Counted from the first letter of the stretch, positions 12,295-23,800 are shown. The stretch is DNA of 64,000 nucleotides from Odontocerum albicorne (GCA_949825065.1 OX463859.1:22523847-22587846), one strand, 5' to 3'. Numbers and translations are program-made. The notes: generated from the letters alone by a model not told the origin.

Positions 12295-12452
12295 GAATGG
12301 TTGAAGTAAAATAGGCACTAAGTACCAAAAAAAACAAAAAAACTAAGTATGCAGTTTCGTTCTATATGTCATGTAAAACGAAACTGCATACTTAGTTTTT
12401 TTTTTGTTTTTTTTTTGGTACTTAGTGCCTACTTCAAGTACTTCAACCATTC
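12295..12452. repeat. Long hairpin (inverted repeat), 158 bp
   Basis: The left arm gaatggttgaagta...ggcactaagtacc, an A-rich tract, then ctaagtatgcagtttcgtt is mirrored on the right by the reverse complement, with a loop of only about 15-18 bases near 12366-12380. Small differences: a few extra bases in the right outer arm and different lengths of the A/T tracts. Could be a foldback MITE or a source of a hairpin RNA. No clear target duplication. Confidence 0.9.
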
Positions 12453-12854
12453 CATTGTTTACCTTATTATAACATTTTTATTTAAAATGCATACATTTTT
12501 TTAATGTATTTATAAGTGTATGTCAGTTATGGTCAGGGTATTTTGAGCAGCCTGCGAGTGGTTTTTTTAAATCATAAAAGATACAACAATAATCCATAGT
12601 TGTTCAATAACAGAAACATACTCGTGCTTGATATTTCTGACACGAAGAAAATTTATATCAAATAATAAAAAATATAATTTTAATATGATCCATTATAATA
12701 ATATTATAGTATGAGCTCGTATAATATTATGTTTAATTAAAATGAAAAAAAAAGTATATATTTAAGGTAATAATTTCTTTTTTACGTGTAATTGGCCCAA
12801 AATATACAATTATTTATTTATTTAGGAATATATGTAATATGGCACTCGTATAAT

Positions 12855-13160
12855 ATACGAGTGATTTGAAGTGCATTACTTCGTGATAACGCACTGGAAA
12901 TTCGTCCGAAATGTTGCCTGTTTCAATCCCGCGCTGTGCTACTCCCCTCGAATAACATAGGTATTTTTTCGCCAAGCTTTCGGGGGTATGAGAATACCTA
13001 TGATATTGGTCTTTTTTTTTCAATTAAAAAATACAGTTAGTTTACTCTGATTGTCTCACTTCGGTGTGCCATTGGTTACAGTACAGTGGTGTGACCGGCG
13101 AGTTTACTGGTGTGCAACGGCTCACTCCCTTAAAACAAACTCCACGACACAGCTTTGCTT
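12855..13160 (+). repeat. SINE B, 5' part (interrupted)
   Basis: tRNA-like head with gataacgcactgg and a B-box-like gtttcaatcccgcgctgtgc, then tcccctcgaataacataggt and, from 13050, the body word tctcacttcggtgtgccatt. It continues after the LINE R insertion at 13454-13490 (gaaacccaacaacgaacg), matching the end of the full copy at 45660-46030. Confidence 0.8.
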
Positions 13161-13172
13161 TCCAGCTGAATT

Positions 13173-13441
13173 CTTATTCTTCTTCTTCCTCTTCCTGATC
13201 ATGATCTGTTTATTCCGCTTGTTCCCCTTCTTGTGACGTGGATTACCAGTTGTCACGCCATCTCTTCGGAGGTCTTCCCGGTAATCTTCTTCTGGCTGGA
13301 TTCCCTTGAAGGGCGACATGTGGAAATCTGTCGTCTTGCATTCTGTTGACATGTTCGTTCCAGTATCGCCTTCGTTGTCTTCCCCACCTGACGATGTCTT
13401 CCGTTCTACGCTTTCTCCTTATTTCGGTGTTTCTGAATTGA
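13173..13441 (-). pseudogene. LINE R (RTE-type) copy inserted in SINE B
   Basis: Minus-strand peptide runs RNTEIRRKRRTEDIVRWGR, then RRRYWNEHVNRM and GRPPKRWRDNW, the C-terminal end of RTE-type reverse transcriptases. The 3' end, at the left, is a GAA-type tail (ttcttcttcttcctcttcc on the plus strand). The 12-bp word tccagctgaatt flanks it at 13161-13172 and 13442-13453: a target-site duplication. About 270 bases, strongly 5'-truncated. The ORF remains open to its end, so the copy is not very old. Confidence 0.9.
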
Positions 13442-13540
13442 TCCAGCTGAATTGATCCTAGAAAACGAAACCCAACAACGAACGACTCATGCAATATAAA
13501 TTGTATTTATATTCAATAAAAAAATCAATGTAAAATTTGT

Positions 13541-13740
13541 CGACCCTGATGGTGCAGTGGTTAAATCGTTTGCCTCACGAACCATGGGTTCCGGGTTAAA
13601 CCACCGATGGTGTCACAAATTTTTCCACAGTGAGTCCTGACTAGTAACATGGAGAGTTTACCTAAAACATCCTATGGTGGCGCTTTGTAGCAGCCCATTA
13701 GCAAACTGAGGGTATTCTTGACACAGTGCTCTTGGGATAA
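13541..13740 (+). repeat. SINE C (tRNA-derived)
   Basis: Head with A-box-like tggtgcagtggttaaatcg and B-box-like ccgggttaaacc, about 70 bases long, followed by an unrelated body of about 130 bases. The head has no clean acceptor stem and is fused to the body, so a SINE is more likely than a tRNA gene. Confidence 0.65.
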
Positions 13741-15094
13741 TTATAATAGCCACGTAAAAAATATAAAACATCGCTGTATAAATAAGAACAAATTTTAGCG
13801 TGTTACCTCGTTTTCAGACATTTAAATTTTGATATTTCTATTAATAAAAAAAAAATACTGGGCGCCCCTCGAGCCTTTACCCAAAACCGAGGTTTTGGCA
13901 TTTATACTTTAAATGCTCTTTTGTGGAAAAATATGATTATGGTGGGATTTAATTAAGTTTCTGTATAAGTGTGATTTTTCTTTTTATGACTCTAAAAACG
14001 TTTCATGTTTATTTAATCTCTCTAACAGCTTGCACATAATTAATTTAAACAATCGCAGTCTTAATTAACGAAATACTTAACAATCATACTCAGTTTTAAG
14101 AGATTTTCTTTATTTGATTAAGTCGTAAAATTAATTTTGTTTATTTAAAAGAGATAAAAAGGGAAAATATAATGAAGATACTTTTAAATTAGATAGATTT
14201 TCCGGAGATACCAATAATGAGACTTTTTTTTCAACTTTCTTTTAATAATAATTTGGGGTCTCTTTTCTAGGGCATCTTCAATTATTTAAAATAAATATTT
14301 GTATCGTTTCACTTTCTTCATCCGTCTTTCCATTATTATTGAGAATTTTATAAAATCCCAAAGAAAGTAAAATGTTAAAAACTTCAAAAAATTAATAGAT
14401 ATACCGAGTAAGTGTTTTAACGATACACAGTCAAAGCAATACGAAGACAAGGATTTTTCAATGTCTGGAATTTTCTTTTTTTTATTTACTTCTCAAATTT
14501 GTCTTAAAATTGTAACTTGTATATTTAAAAAAAAAACCCTGTTTTTTAGGAAATTCGTAGTCAAATTTCACCTACAAAACTGTGCCATAAATGATTATCC
14601 AAAACGAAAGAAGTTTTCTTAATTATTTAAAAACAGATAAAAACCCATTTATCCCAAGTATGACCAATAACGTCCAGCGGGCCAGATTCGGCCCACAAAG
14701 TCCATTTTTATGGTCAGCGTTAACATACGTCATGATGCTAGACAACATAAACGTTACATTGAAATGCAGAAACAAGTAATTTTATGTAATGGATATTTCA
14801 AAAAGATATTGGCCTTCTTAAAGGAGTAGAATTTTGAGGTTGATTTCGTATTAATTCAATAAATCGATAGTTTAAGTAAGTAAGTATTTTGTGAATTTCT
14901 TATTAAGCGTGTTTTATAAAACATATTACAAAGAAAGTGTTACTCAAAACAATAATTTATAAAAAAAGTTGGTTTACCATTACTATGCCCTTATTCAATT
15001 AACTGTCTAAGAAAACCCATACTATACTCAAAGAAGACACACTCGAAATGACATAAATAACCATCGATTCTTATTCTTAACTAGAATTAACGTT
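13741..15094. other. Gene-free stretch
   Basis: AT-rich. The short GC-rich word gcgggccagattcggcccac at 14678-14697 resembles words near the ends of some hAT elements but nothing else supports an element. Confidence 0.45.
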
Positions 15095-15600
15095 AGCAAG
15101 ATTATCGTGTCGAATGGTGATACTTTGCCCAACGTTCAGATTTCGCAATTCAGGAACACTTGCATTGAATTGAAGAGTTTCGACTCCCAAAATTCCATCA
15201 GAACATTAAATTGGAGATACAACGTTTTCAGGGCATGTTTTCTTCTTGAAATAAATTCTTGGCATGTTTTTCTGCATTGTTCTAAGAATTTGGACTTCCA
15301 ATTATCCTTTCATGTCCTTGGGGGAGTGTATAATGATTGACATCTTATAGAATAGTCAAGAAATCTATATGGATAATTCGGGTATCATTTACTCTTAGGA
15401 CGTAATCATGCCAATAACATTTTCTCTGCTTTCCCCATCTTACGATATCTTCGATTTCCTACATTAATATTCTTATTTCTGTATTTATTATTCTGATAAC
15501 ACTCTGAGACATAATTAAAGATATATCAACACTCCAAATAGAGTACCTGTGACGATTTGACCGGACTGAGAACGTCTTGATAAATTCTGGAATAGACTAA
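15095..15600 (-). pseudogene. LINE R (RTE-type) relic
   Basis: Minus-strand readings include NTEIR, then EIEDIVRWGKQRKCYW and, 60 residues on, KDNWKSK, the same order as at 13173-13441 (NTEIR, EDIVRWGRQRRRYW, WRDNW). Several stops and frameshifts. The open frame on the opposite strand at 15107-15340 is only its antisense. Confidence 0.75.
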
Positions 15601-15742
15601 GAGAAGCGAATTGTTATGTATCGATAAAATATATATGTTACCTATAGTAAATTACTCACTTTTTGAAGGTATTGTTTAAGTATTTTTTTTTGGTTTTGTA
15701 TTATTATATCGGATTATACTTTTGTTGTGTCCAGTACAATCT

Positions 15743-15895
15743 GACAGGTTTATTGCTATGTTGTAATCTCTTCTAATTAACCAGAAAAGCGTTTAAACAA
15801 ACCTTTACTGAAAACCAGACTCAAGCTCTTTTTAAAAAAATCTGATCTCAGGCGGGAATTTAACCCACAACTGAAGATGTTACGTTAAATTTGTA
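15743..15895 (-). repeat. SINE A relic
   Basis: Plus-strand order gtaatctcttctaattaacc, ttactgaaaaccagactc, ctctttttaaaaaaat, then a degenerate B box (gggaatttaaccc) identifies a minus-strand SINE A. Confidence 0.6.
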
Positions 15896-16130
15896 GTGAT
15901 TTGTTTGTCTTCATTAAAAGCATAAAACATAAATATTTCTTTCTTGACTTTTATAGTGTTCAAATAAATTAACTGAAAGACAAGCATCTTACCAACTAGA
16001 TTAAGGAAGTCATCTCAAATTATTTAGTTAAATGATAAACGTTGAAGAAGTCGAAATTCTCCATAGACAATATTATTTTTATCAATTAATTTAATCACAT
16101 GTTATTTTTACATCAATATCTCTCCAGAAA

Positions 16131-16297
16131 TATATTATTTAAAATTAAGGCATTAACATTGTGGAGGTTTAAAGACATTGTAATTTGTGTAACAAGACTT
16201 GTTTGTGCTCCCCTGATAATGAGGTGAAAGCCTTGAAACCGGTAGGGTTTTACCGTTACAAAAAGTGGAATAAACAGTGATTGATTAAACAAATTAC
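16131..16297 (-). mobile_element. Palindromic PLE-derived unit P
   Basis: Left long arm begins with the terminal segment (ttaaggcattaacattgtgg), most of the left inner arm is deleted, then the spacer cttgtttgtgctcccctgat and the forward arm up to aaacaaattac, the standard short-arm end. Flanks aatatctctccagaaa (16115-16130) and aatatctccagaaa (16298-16311) are a target duplication differing by one CT. Orientation taken from the long arm. Confidence 0.8.
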
Positions 16298-16539
16298 AAT
16301 ATCTCCAGAAAGATAAAACCAAAAACTACTTGGCTTGAGCCAATGATAAACGATTTCTTAGATTCACATAACTTAGGATGTTAAGTTAAATTTGTAGTGA
16401 TTTGTTATCTTTATTAAAAGCATAAAAAATAACAAATTTTTACCTTGACTTTTACTCAAAACAGTATTTGAATTTAAAGCCACATTAACATTACAAACAT
16501 TTGTATTATATATTTAATATAACTTTGGTTGTGTAGAGT

Positions 16540-16690
16540 ACGATCCAGAGGATTTATTACAATGTGGCGATCTTTTATGCTAACCAGAACCATGCTTAAT
16601 AGACCTTAAATAAAAGGAGGACCAGCAAAATCCCTTTTTAAAAAATTTGGGCACCAACATCAATGAACCCGCAACCATGAGCTAGAAGAC
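16540..16690 (-). repeat. SINE A relic
   Basis: Order as in other minus copies: gtggcgatcttttatgctaa, agaccttaaataaaagg, ccctttttaaaaaat, then a poor B box with catgaacccgcaaccatg. Heavily diverged. Confidence 0.55.
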
Positions 16691-17284
16691 ATTCATCATT
16701 TAGAAAAAAATAGAATCACCAAATACTGAATCAAATTAATTTCACTCTGTTAATTTCAAGTTTATACAATTAATTCTCAGATTTTTTAAATATTTTTTTA
16801 ATTTCAAAAAATCTAATTCTTATGTTAATACTCGTATAACGAAATGTTTGACAATTGTAAAATATTAATAAATTTTAATAACAAAGTAGTTCTCAAGTAA
16901 ATCTATTCATGGATTTAATATTTTAAATGGGTATTTTCTATGTACTCGTATTTTGTACTATTTCCATATTTCAAAAGGTAAATTACGAATTTAATATCGC
17001 TGTTTGGGTTTTCAATGTTTTTAAGGTAAACACTGGGTAATAAGAAATGGTCGTGCTTCAGAAATATATTTTTTATTAATTACATTTAATTTTTTTTATA
17101 ACATTATTACAAAAGTAAGCATATGTTTATTTTAATAGCAATATGCGTTAAGATAAAAAAAGATTAGTCGTTGTCTTTTCAACTAAAAAATACATTCTTC
17201 CTTTTATAATTCTTAAACTAAAATATTTTATATTTTGTGTAAGAGTTTTGTAAACTTATATAATTTTATTTATTATCATATATT
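16691..17284. other. Gene-free stretch
   Basis: Very AT-rich and without recognisable features apart from two TACTCGTA words (16829, 16943). Confidence 0.5.
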
Positions 17285-17620
17285 TCTGGATGCCATAGAG
17301 ATGTGGTCTGGGATAACCAATGCACGAGAATTGACAGTAAGGTAAAAATCTATATGGCATGTGTGATGCCAGTCATGACTTATGGAATCAAGTCTAGAGC
17401 AAATACAATAAAAAAAATGTTAACTGAGACCTAATGAAACGGAAGCACACAAAGGTGTTGCTGGGAAACATTTTAAAATATACTTCCCGTATCTGAGAAG
17501 TATGTAAAACAGATGATATTCTGAGATCAGAGAAACATTACGTTCTTGCATTATAACAATAATTACTCAGATGTATCCGGAACGCTTTGAATTTCATCTA
17601 AAATGAAAGAAATTGAAAAA
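17285..17620 (+). pseudogene. LINE R (RTE-type) relic
   Basis: Readable as SKVKIYMACVMPVMTYGIKS, then with frameshifts through a degenerate region with RSEKHYVLAL. This is the segment 'K..Y..CV.PV.TY' that follows the polymerase domain in RTE-type proteins. Multiple stops; no terminal tail visible. Confidence 0.75.
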
Positions 17621-18494
17621 TCTACCAGCAGATATTGCAAAATAGCACATTTTAGTAGATTATAAATTAGATTTAACTTATTTTTAACAAAAGTAAAAGA
17701 ACGTTATTTTACTTTTGTAAATAAAATTAGGCGCCTGCTGTAATTATTGAATTATAAAATTAGACGATTTTTTTTTCACGTCGTGTTGTTTTGAATAAAT
17801 AACAGTTGTGAGTAAAGATTTTCAAGTTTTGATATTCAGCTGTTAGTTGATGTATCAGTGTGGTATTGTTGTGTTTAGTACATTCTTCGTTTGTTCTCAA
17901 GCACCATTTTGAATAACAACAGTTTACAATTTAAGTTACAAAAAAACTCATGCATTGTATAATTAAATCGTTAAGATATATATGAATTCTTTTCTTACGT
18001 AAAAGCATCATATATAAATTTAAAATGCTTTATTTATAGTTATGATTTGCGAGATACACATACATGTAGCGTGGATTCATGTTACAAGTAGAGTAAAAAA
18101 ATAATTTATTATTGAATATTTCTATTTCTAGCATTTATGTCTTATTCCTCAGCTGTAGTTTCATAAAATATTTTTGAATTCAAAAATCCCCCGTGTACAC
18201 ACCGTTTTAAAAATAAGTTGTTTTCAAAACAGAAACACAATACCGAGACATCTAATTTTACTTGCCAGAATTTCATGAATGACAACACTCAAGATATTCT
18301 CCTGAAAAGGTTCATTGTTAAAAATGGATGCAGGTTTTATCTTAATTTAAACTTTAGAAAACAGAAGTACGTAGTATATTTCCTTTCTTTTTTAGAACAT
18401 TTTTATTTAAATCTAACAATACATTTAATAAAATAAAAATATACTTAAAGAAAAGATGTTTTTCATACATTCATTCATATGGTATCCTTTATCA
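17621..18494. other. Gene-free stretch
   Basis: Nothing recognised. The open frame at 18218-18436 has no protein-like features. Confidence 0.5.
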
Positions 18495-18830
18495 TAAGGA
18501 CATTTGGAAGAGCTTTGCTTTGTTCACTTGATCCAGTAATGTATTTTCCTGTCTACGTTATCCACGCTCTCCTTACACTTCTGACTTATATACTCCCTGA
18601 TTCATTATTTCGTCATTCGTATTTCGTCATTCGCATTTGTCACTCAAAACTCCGCTATTCACGATGCCTTCATCCCCCATTATTTCACATATGACCCTTT
18701 TCAAACTTTCCGTAGTTCATACATCTCGACAGCATTATGCTTACTTTTGTCCTTCTGACAATTCCAGATTTCACTTCCATATGTAAAGATGGGCACGAAT
18801 ACAATATTATATATTATCATTTTTACTAAT
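18495..18830 (-). pseudogene. LINE R-like (RTE-type) relic
   Basis: Minus strand reads IVFVPIFTYGSEIWNCQKD, the typical 'LxYGSExW' segment of RTE-type reverse transcriptase proteins, then a decayed continuation with KFEKGHM and WIT. Different subfamily from the copies at 40 and 57 kb. Confidence 0.65.
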
Positions 18831-19698
18831 TTTAATAAAGCGCTATTGTTGTTCGTTTATGGTCAATTGCTGCATACACTTTTTTTTTAGCATTCAAAAC
18901 AAAAAGTATTGGGTGTTAACATAAGTTGTGTCAAGTAGACAAAAGTGAGCATTTTCGACACCTCCGTCTGTTCGCGTTCAATCGAGGGAATAAAGCTTCA
19001 GAGGCGAAATATTATTTTCGAGTTGATTTTTTTTTTGTATTTATATGTTGATATATTATGTGTGAGATGATATTTTTTCCTTTAAATATTTTAATAAATG
19101 TATCTTCTCTGGCACAAAGTCAGCCATATCACGCAATATAAATCAGTGGATTGAATCCATTAGAACTATAATAGTTTCACGGCTAAAAGGTTAAATTAGT
19201 GCTTAAGCCTATGGTTCGTTAACCAATATAACAACTGAGCTATATATCAAGCTGACATAACAAACAACCTTCTTTTAGTATATGTGTTTTAAATAAAACT
19301 GTCACATTAAAAGAAAAAACCTCAGTTTCGTTTGACATCTTGTTTGAGATAAACCTCTCAAAATACTTCTCCCAAAATAAATCAAATTCCAATATTGATA
19401 ATTTATATTTGTTACTTGACATTTTTTGTAACAAACTGTTAAAAGTGAAAATTATTTTAATTCGTTGTTTGTGAAAACTGATAAAGAAAGTGTAATCTAC
19501 ATATGTTTTAAAACATATTTTAAGACAAAAAATAGTCTGGTTTCGTGTAAATATTAATTAATTTTACACAAATTCCAAATATTGCGTGAAAAAATCGGAT
19601 ATTTTTCGTTTTATTGTGATATTCAACATTTTTTAATAAAGTTTTGAAATATTTTATAATAATGAATATCTAGTGGTAGTGACATACGATACAATAAA
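18831..19698. other. Upstream region of the gene
   Basis: No other gene. Likely contains the promoter and 5' UTR of the gene starting at 19699: an AT-rich TATA-like word ttttataata at 19652 and a very short upstream frame (ATG at 19662, three codons then TAG) lie just before the start. Neither can be assigned with certainty. Confidence 0.4.
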
Positions 19699-19894
19699 AT
19701 GGCACATAATCGGGATAGTGTTTCAACGAAACTATGTTTTTTCTTTATTTTATTTATATTTTTATCCTCTATAAAAATTTGCTCTGCATTAGAATCAAAA
19801 GAAGTAAAAAATAATAAAACAAACAATCTTATAGAAGATAGAGGGGAGAAAAATAAAACAGAATTTAAATTTTTCAAGAAAATTGAAAAAGCAA
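19699..19894 (+). CDS. Osiris-like secreted protein, coding exon 1
   Basis: First of two coding exons, residues 1-65 plus one base of codon 66 of a predicted 373-residue protein. The start ATG has a favourable context (aataaaATGG). Residues about 12-30 (KLCFFFILFIFLSSIKICSA) form a hydrophobic signal peptide with probable cleavage after CSA. The rest is Lys/Glu/Asn-rich and leads with FKFFKKIEKA into the hydrophobic segment coded by exon 2. The donor is GTAAGT at 19895. Joining to 22875 keeps the frame and makes codon 66 ATT (Ile). Read-through past the donor would stop after seven further codons. An upstream noncoding exon cannot be excluded. Role unknown; a secreted or vesicular protein is inferred from the signal. 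Confidence 0.75.
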
Positions 19895-20966
19895 GTAAGT
19901 ATAAAAGAAGAATTTGATTTATTTGTTGTTTAAAAAAATTTGCTTATTTGTGTAAGAGGTCAATTATATCCAAGTCACGGTATTTTTTTTCTTCTCATAA
20001 CAAATATATCAAAAACCTTTAAATATTGGAGAATTACACACATGCTATCGCGCATTGTCAATTTTGAAGTAAAGACTTCTATTATAAAGTTTTTATCTCG
20101 TTAACATTAATATTTTTTCTACTGTTTCTCATATTTTTATGTATTAAAAAGCAGATACGTTTTTTTCTTTTTTGGTCTACTTTTTTTCTTGTTATATGTT
20201 TGAAAAAAATATGTTGGGTTTTTAATATTTTAACTAAGTAAATTAAGTTAATATTTAATTAAACTTAACACAATGCAAAATATAAATTAGGTAGATTAAA
20301 TAGCTTTACTTTTCATACTAGCAAGGATGTGTCATCTCATCTTAAGGTAAATAGGAATAATCATGGGAATTACGAACGAGAAATGTTTTGAGATGAATAA
20401 ATCTCCATGAGTGTTTTCTTAGTAATTATTAAAAAATTAAACACGTCTGATTAAGGCAGGAAAATCACTCAAAAGTCGAGCCTAGTGAACCGCAAAGAAT
20501 AATTTGTATTGTACGAGTATATTGATGTGATATTTTGATATACAAAGGATCTTCACGTCACCAGATTGGAGTGACAGTCCATTAAAGAAAAGAAAACTAT
20601 GTTTCCACTCTGAGGATCGCTTAGATTCTTCAATACTCTACCATAAATAGGGTTGACAGGACATGGAGATTTTTTCGCTGTTTATATTGAATTAAAGTTT
20701 TTTCTCTAAGAAACAATGAATTGTCTTGTTACTTCAAATCGATTTCCAGATTTTGTTTTTATATATGTTGCACGTATATCAAAGAAAATTTATAATTTAT
20801 CATTCATATTTAATTTTATGTTTTAATCAGAATTTATATAAAAAGAAGACTTAATTTTTTTTTATAATATTGACCAAAGCTCAAACAAGTTTATATCGTT
20901 TCTTACGAAAAGAGTTTAAAAAGGTAAATAAATGAAAAATAAAGTTAAACATATGTAGTCTTTTTA

Positions 20967-21152
20967 AATTCCGCTATTTTTATTGTAGGATTCAACATAT
21001 GAGCCCACTCAAAATTCCGCTATTCTTATTGTAGGATCCAACATATGAGCCCACTCAAAATTCCGCTATTCTTATTGTAGGATTTAACATATGAGCCCAC
21101 TCAAAATTCCGCTATTCTTATTGTAGAATTCAACATATGAGGCCACTCAAAA
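20967..21152. repeat. Tandem array, 46-bp unit, 4 copies
   Basis: The word gagcccactc recurs at 21001, 21047, 21093 and (as gaggccactc) 21139, exactly 46 bases apart. Units contain attccgctattcttattgta. Only a few substitutions, so the array is fairly young. Lies in the intron. Confidence 0.95.
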
Positions 21153-22154
21153 AGACGTTATTAAAATGGTTCAAGACGTCAGAAAGCTTAGTGGGCATGT
21201 TCAAATTACATGCATAAATTCAAATTACATGCATCAATTCGTATGATTCGAGTATTTTGAGATCGTTTAAAATTCGTCGAAGTCTTTTTTAATACATTTC
21301 AAATATCTATAAATATAATTTAGATAATTCGGGAAAATTTCCATTAATATTAAACATTAATTAAGTTGTTATATACGATACTCGTAATTCATTTATAGGC
21401 TTAATAGATTCTACTTAAAGAACTTTAAGTGCCAGGATTGAATCGTTTTCATTTTGTTTATTTAAGTTAAATACTGTGAATATTAATAAATATCCCAGTG
21501 ATTTTCTAAGAGATATATTTATAAAACATATAGTTTTCAAATCCTTTAAATAATTAATCAATTTAAAAACCTTCATTATTAAATTGATTAATTATTGATA
21601 ACTCTCACTTTAAAAGTTGATGTAAAAGTTTGATAAAAGTTAAGTTAAGATCATATTTTTACACAAAATATTATTGATGTGTCAATTCGTTTTTTTTTTT
21701 CAATGTACGAGTACACTCTTATTTTTATAAGAAAGAAATAGTATAAAAATACAGCCTTTCAATTTTAGTTTGTAAAGATTTCCCATCTCCCCCTCCCGCC
21801 ATCATATTTAATTTATATCTATCATGTTGAATGCTTAGATACCGTAGACCTGGTGGGCGACTAACTAAGAATTCTGGTTTTAAGTCAGTCAGTTTTCCAC
21901 ATGTATCACTTGTATACTCTTGTAACAAAAAAATAATATTTAACAAAATAACAAAATTCTGATGTAAATATAAGATTCACACTTTTTAGTCCAATGAATA
22001 TACAGAAAATAGTCACATTCAAATAGGTGTATGACGAATAAACATTACCAATTGTCAATTACATCTTTCAATGTGCAGTTCCTCTCTCAGATTCAGCAAT
22101 GTCCTAACAAAGGAGCCATTTCTTCAACGTGTATTTTATGTAGCTTTAAAAAAT

Positions 22155-22267
22155 ACTGACAATATACAAGAAGCTAGAAAAATATGTGAGTAAATACTCG
22201 TATGTCAATGCTGACAATATAAAAGAAGCTAGAAAAATATGTGAGTAAAAAATACTCGTATGTCAAT
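22155..22267. repeat. 56-bp tandem duplication
   Basis: Two units starting ctgacaatata at 22155 and 22211, each ending with tactcgtatgtcaat. They differ by one substitution and a short indel of A residues. Intronic. Confidence 0.9.
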
Positions 22268-22603
22268 AAACTAACTAATCCAACATATTTTTTGTAAAAT
22301 CTAATAAAGTCAAAGACACGGTCTTTAAAAAAATTCTTACGAATTCGTCATTCATATAATTAAGTACCGAAATTGACTGATTCGTTTTTTTGCATATTTT
22401 AAGAAAATCACAAATATCTTTAGAAAATCACAAAATAACAACTAAGGATATATTTTTACGAAAATTTATCAAAAATATATTCATAGCTCATTTCTGAAAA
22501 AAAAAATACTCACTGTTACCTTAACAGCAAAAACAATAAATACTTTTTTATGTTTCCTTAACTTTGCCAAAAACTAAAAAATCAGAAAAACATAAATTAT
22601 TTT

Positions 22604-22776
22604 TTAATTATTCGTTTCAGTTGATTATACAATTATGATAATTATTCGTTTCAGTTGATTAAACAATTATGATAATTGTTCGTTTCATTTGACTATACAA
22701 TTATGATAATTATTCGTTTCAGTTGATTATACAATTATGATAATTATTCGTTTCAGTTGATTATACAATTATGATA
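22604..22776. repeat. Tandem array, 34-bp unit, 5 copies
   Basis: The word cgtttca recurs at 22613, 22647, 22681, 22715 and 22749, exactly 34 bases apart. Each unit is attattcgtttcagttgatt followed by atacaattatgata. Each unit contains ttcag, so it multiplies 3'-splice-site-like sequences about 100-260 bases before the true acceptor at 22874. Confidence 0.95.
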
Positions 22777-22874
22777 AAAATGTATTTTCAATGTTTCCAT
22801 CTAAATTTATCTGTAAATATGTATATACAATCCAAAACCCCAATTAAATTAAAATTATAAAATTTTAATTGCAG

Positions 22875-23800
22875 TTGATAAATTTCTAGGATTCTTCAAA
22901 AAGGATGGAAGTCTAATAATACCAATTCTGATGGGTCTTCTTCTCAAAGTTGGTGCCTCGATTCCAATATTTCTGACGATTGGAACAATTGTTGGAACGT
23001 TGTCCCTGATTGGAAGCAAATTGTCTCTTCTGATATCTACAATACTTGGAATAACTTCGTTAGTATCGTTAATACCATCAGCTCCTACTACTGCTCATCC
23101 AATGACCACAGACGACATAGTAGACATTAAACAACTTATAGCTCACCATGCAGATAAAAACGCCCATCCAACTCCTCCGACTTTTTGGAAACCGCATGAT
23201 TACTATAATCATCCAGTGGATCTGTTGCATCCTGGTGGTAATCATCATAACCATGGCTGGGTAAATCCACATGATCATTTGCACACTGCTCCTGATCTTT
23301 TGCATCCATATGCGCCTTCTTATCATGGTTTAACAATTTCTCATCCATTACTGCATCCAGATACCTCACACCATTCACTTCACCATGCAGATACTTTTCA
23401 TCCTTTGCTTCATCACTCTGATCCACCTCACCCTTCCATACATTGGAACCATCCAGGATTAGCAAAAGATAATTTACTATACTATCCTGAAAATTACTTT
23501 CCTCTTCATCCTTCAACAGCTGAAGCTGAGGCACTAGAAATGATGAAAAAAAATCAGTTGGCTATAAATGAAGTATCACACGTTGTAGGATCTCACGCTG
23601 CACACAGTTCAGACAGAAATGACGATAATTCAACACCAAAGATAAAAGTGTTCTCTTTTCCGTTCTTGAAAAATGCAAAATCGGTTGCAGCTGAAGAGAT
23701 GGCCAAAAGGGTGAACGCTGTTTTAGAACAGCAATATGTTTCAAGTCCAAACAAAGTGACTACGGTGAAAGTTATCAAAACTATTAAAAAAGCTAAATGA
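22875..23800 (+). CDS. Osiris-like His/Pro-rich protein, coding exon 2
   Basis: Completes the 373-residue protein (residues 66-373, TGA at 23798). Residues 79-134 are a long hydrophobic stretch after a Lys pair (FFKKDG, then PILMGLLLKVGASIPIFL, then GSKLSLLISTILG). Its pattern of a basic lead, P-x-L-x-x-L-x-L-K, a second Pro and a K-x-x-L-L-x-S-x-I-x-G resembles the DUF1676 segment of insect Osiris proteins, thought to act in secretory or endosomal trafficking during cuticle formation. Residues 150-278 are His/Pro-rich (27 His in 123 residues, many His-Pro pairs), which could bind metal ions or behave as a low-complexity tail. Residues 279-373 are a charged, probably helical end rich in Ala, Glu, Lys and Val. 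Odd: the mature chain has no Cys, so the two-Cys region of typical Osiris proteins is missing, and I see no AQxLAY motif. Family membership is therefore uncertain; the gene itself is convincing. Confidence 0.85.

Larger units (their letters stand above)
19895..22874 (+). other. Intron of the Osiris-like gene
   Basis: Phase-1 intron of 2980 bases with donor GTAAGT and acceptor tttaattgcag. AT-rich, no coding potential of its own; minus-strand frames at 21725-21946 are not convincing. Contains three small tandem repeats (46-bp, 56-bp and 34-bp units) and a small hairpin at 21549-21596 built of ataattaatcaattta and its complement. Confidence 0.75.

Noticed and set aside
13541..13620. Functional tRNA with anticodon in the middle of the head
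   Set aside because: Extra and missing bases in the anticodon and T arms, and SINE C copies elsewhere share the head plus body.
21549..21596. Intronic hairpin as a regulatory RNA
   Set aside because: Pure A/T stem of 16-17 pairs; such stems are common by chance in this composition.
23136..23534. 132-codon open frame antisense to exon 2
   Set aside because: It mirrors the His-rich coding region (CAT codons give ATG on the other strand); the plus-strand frame has the signal peptide, splice sites and hydrophobic domain.
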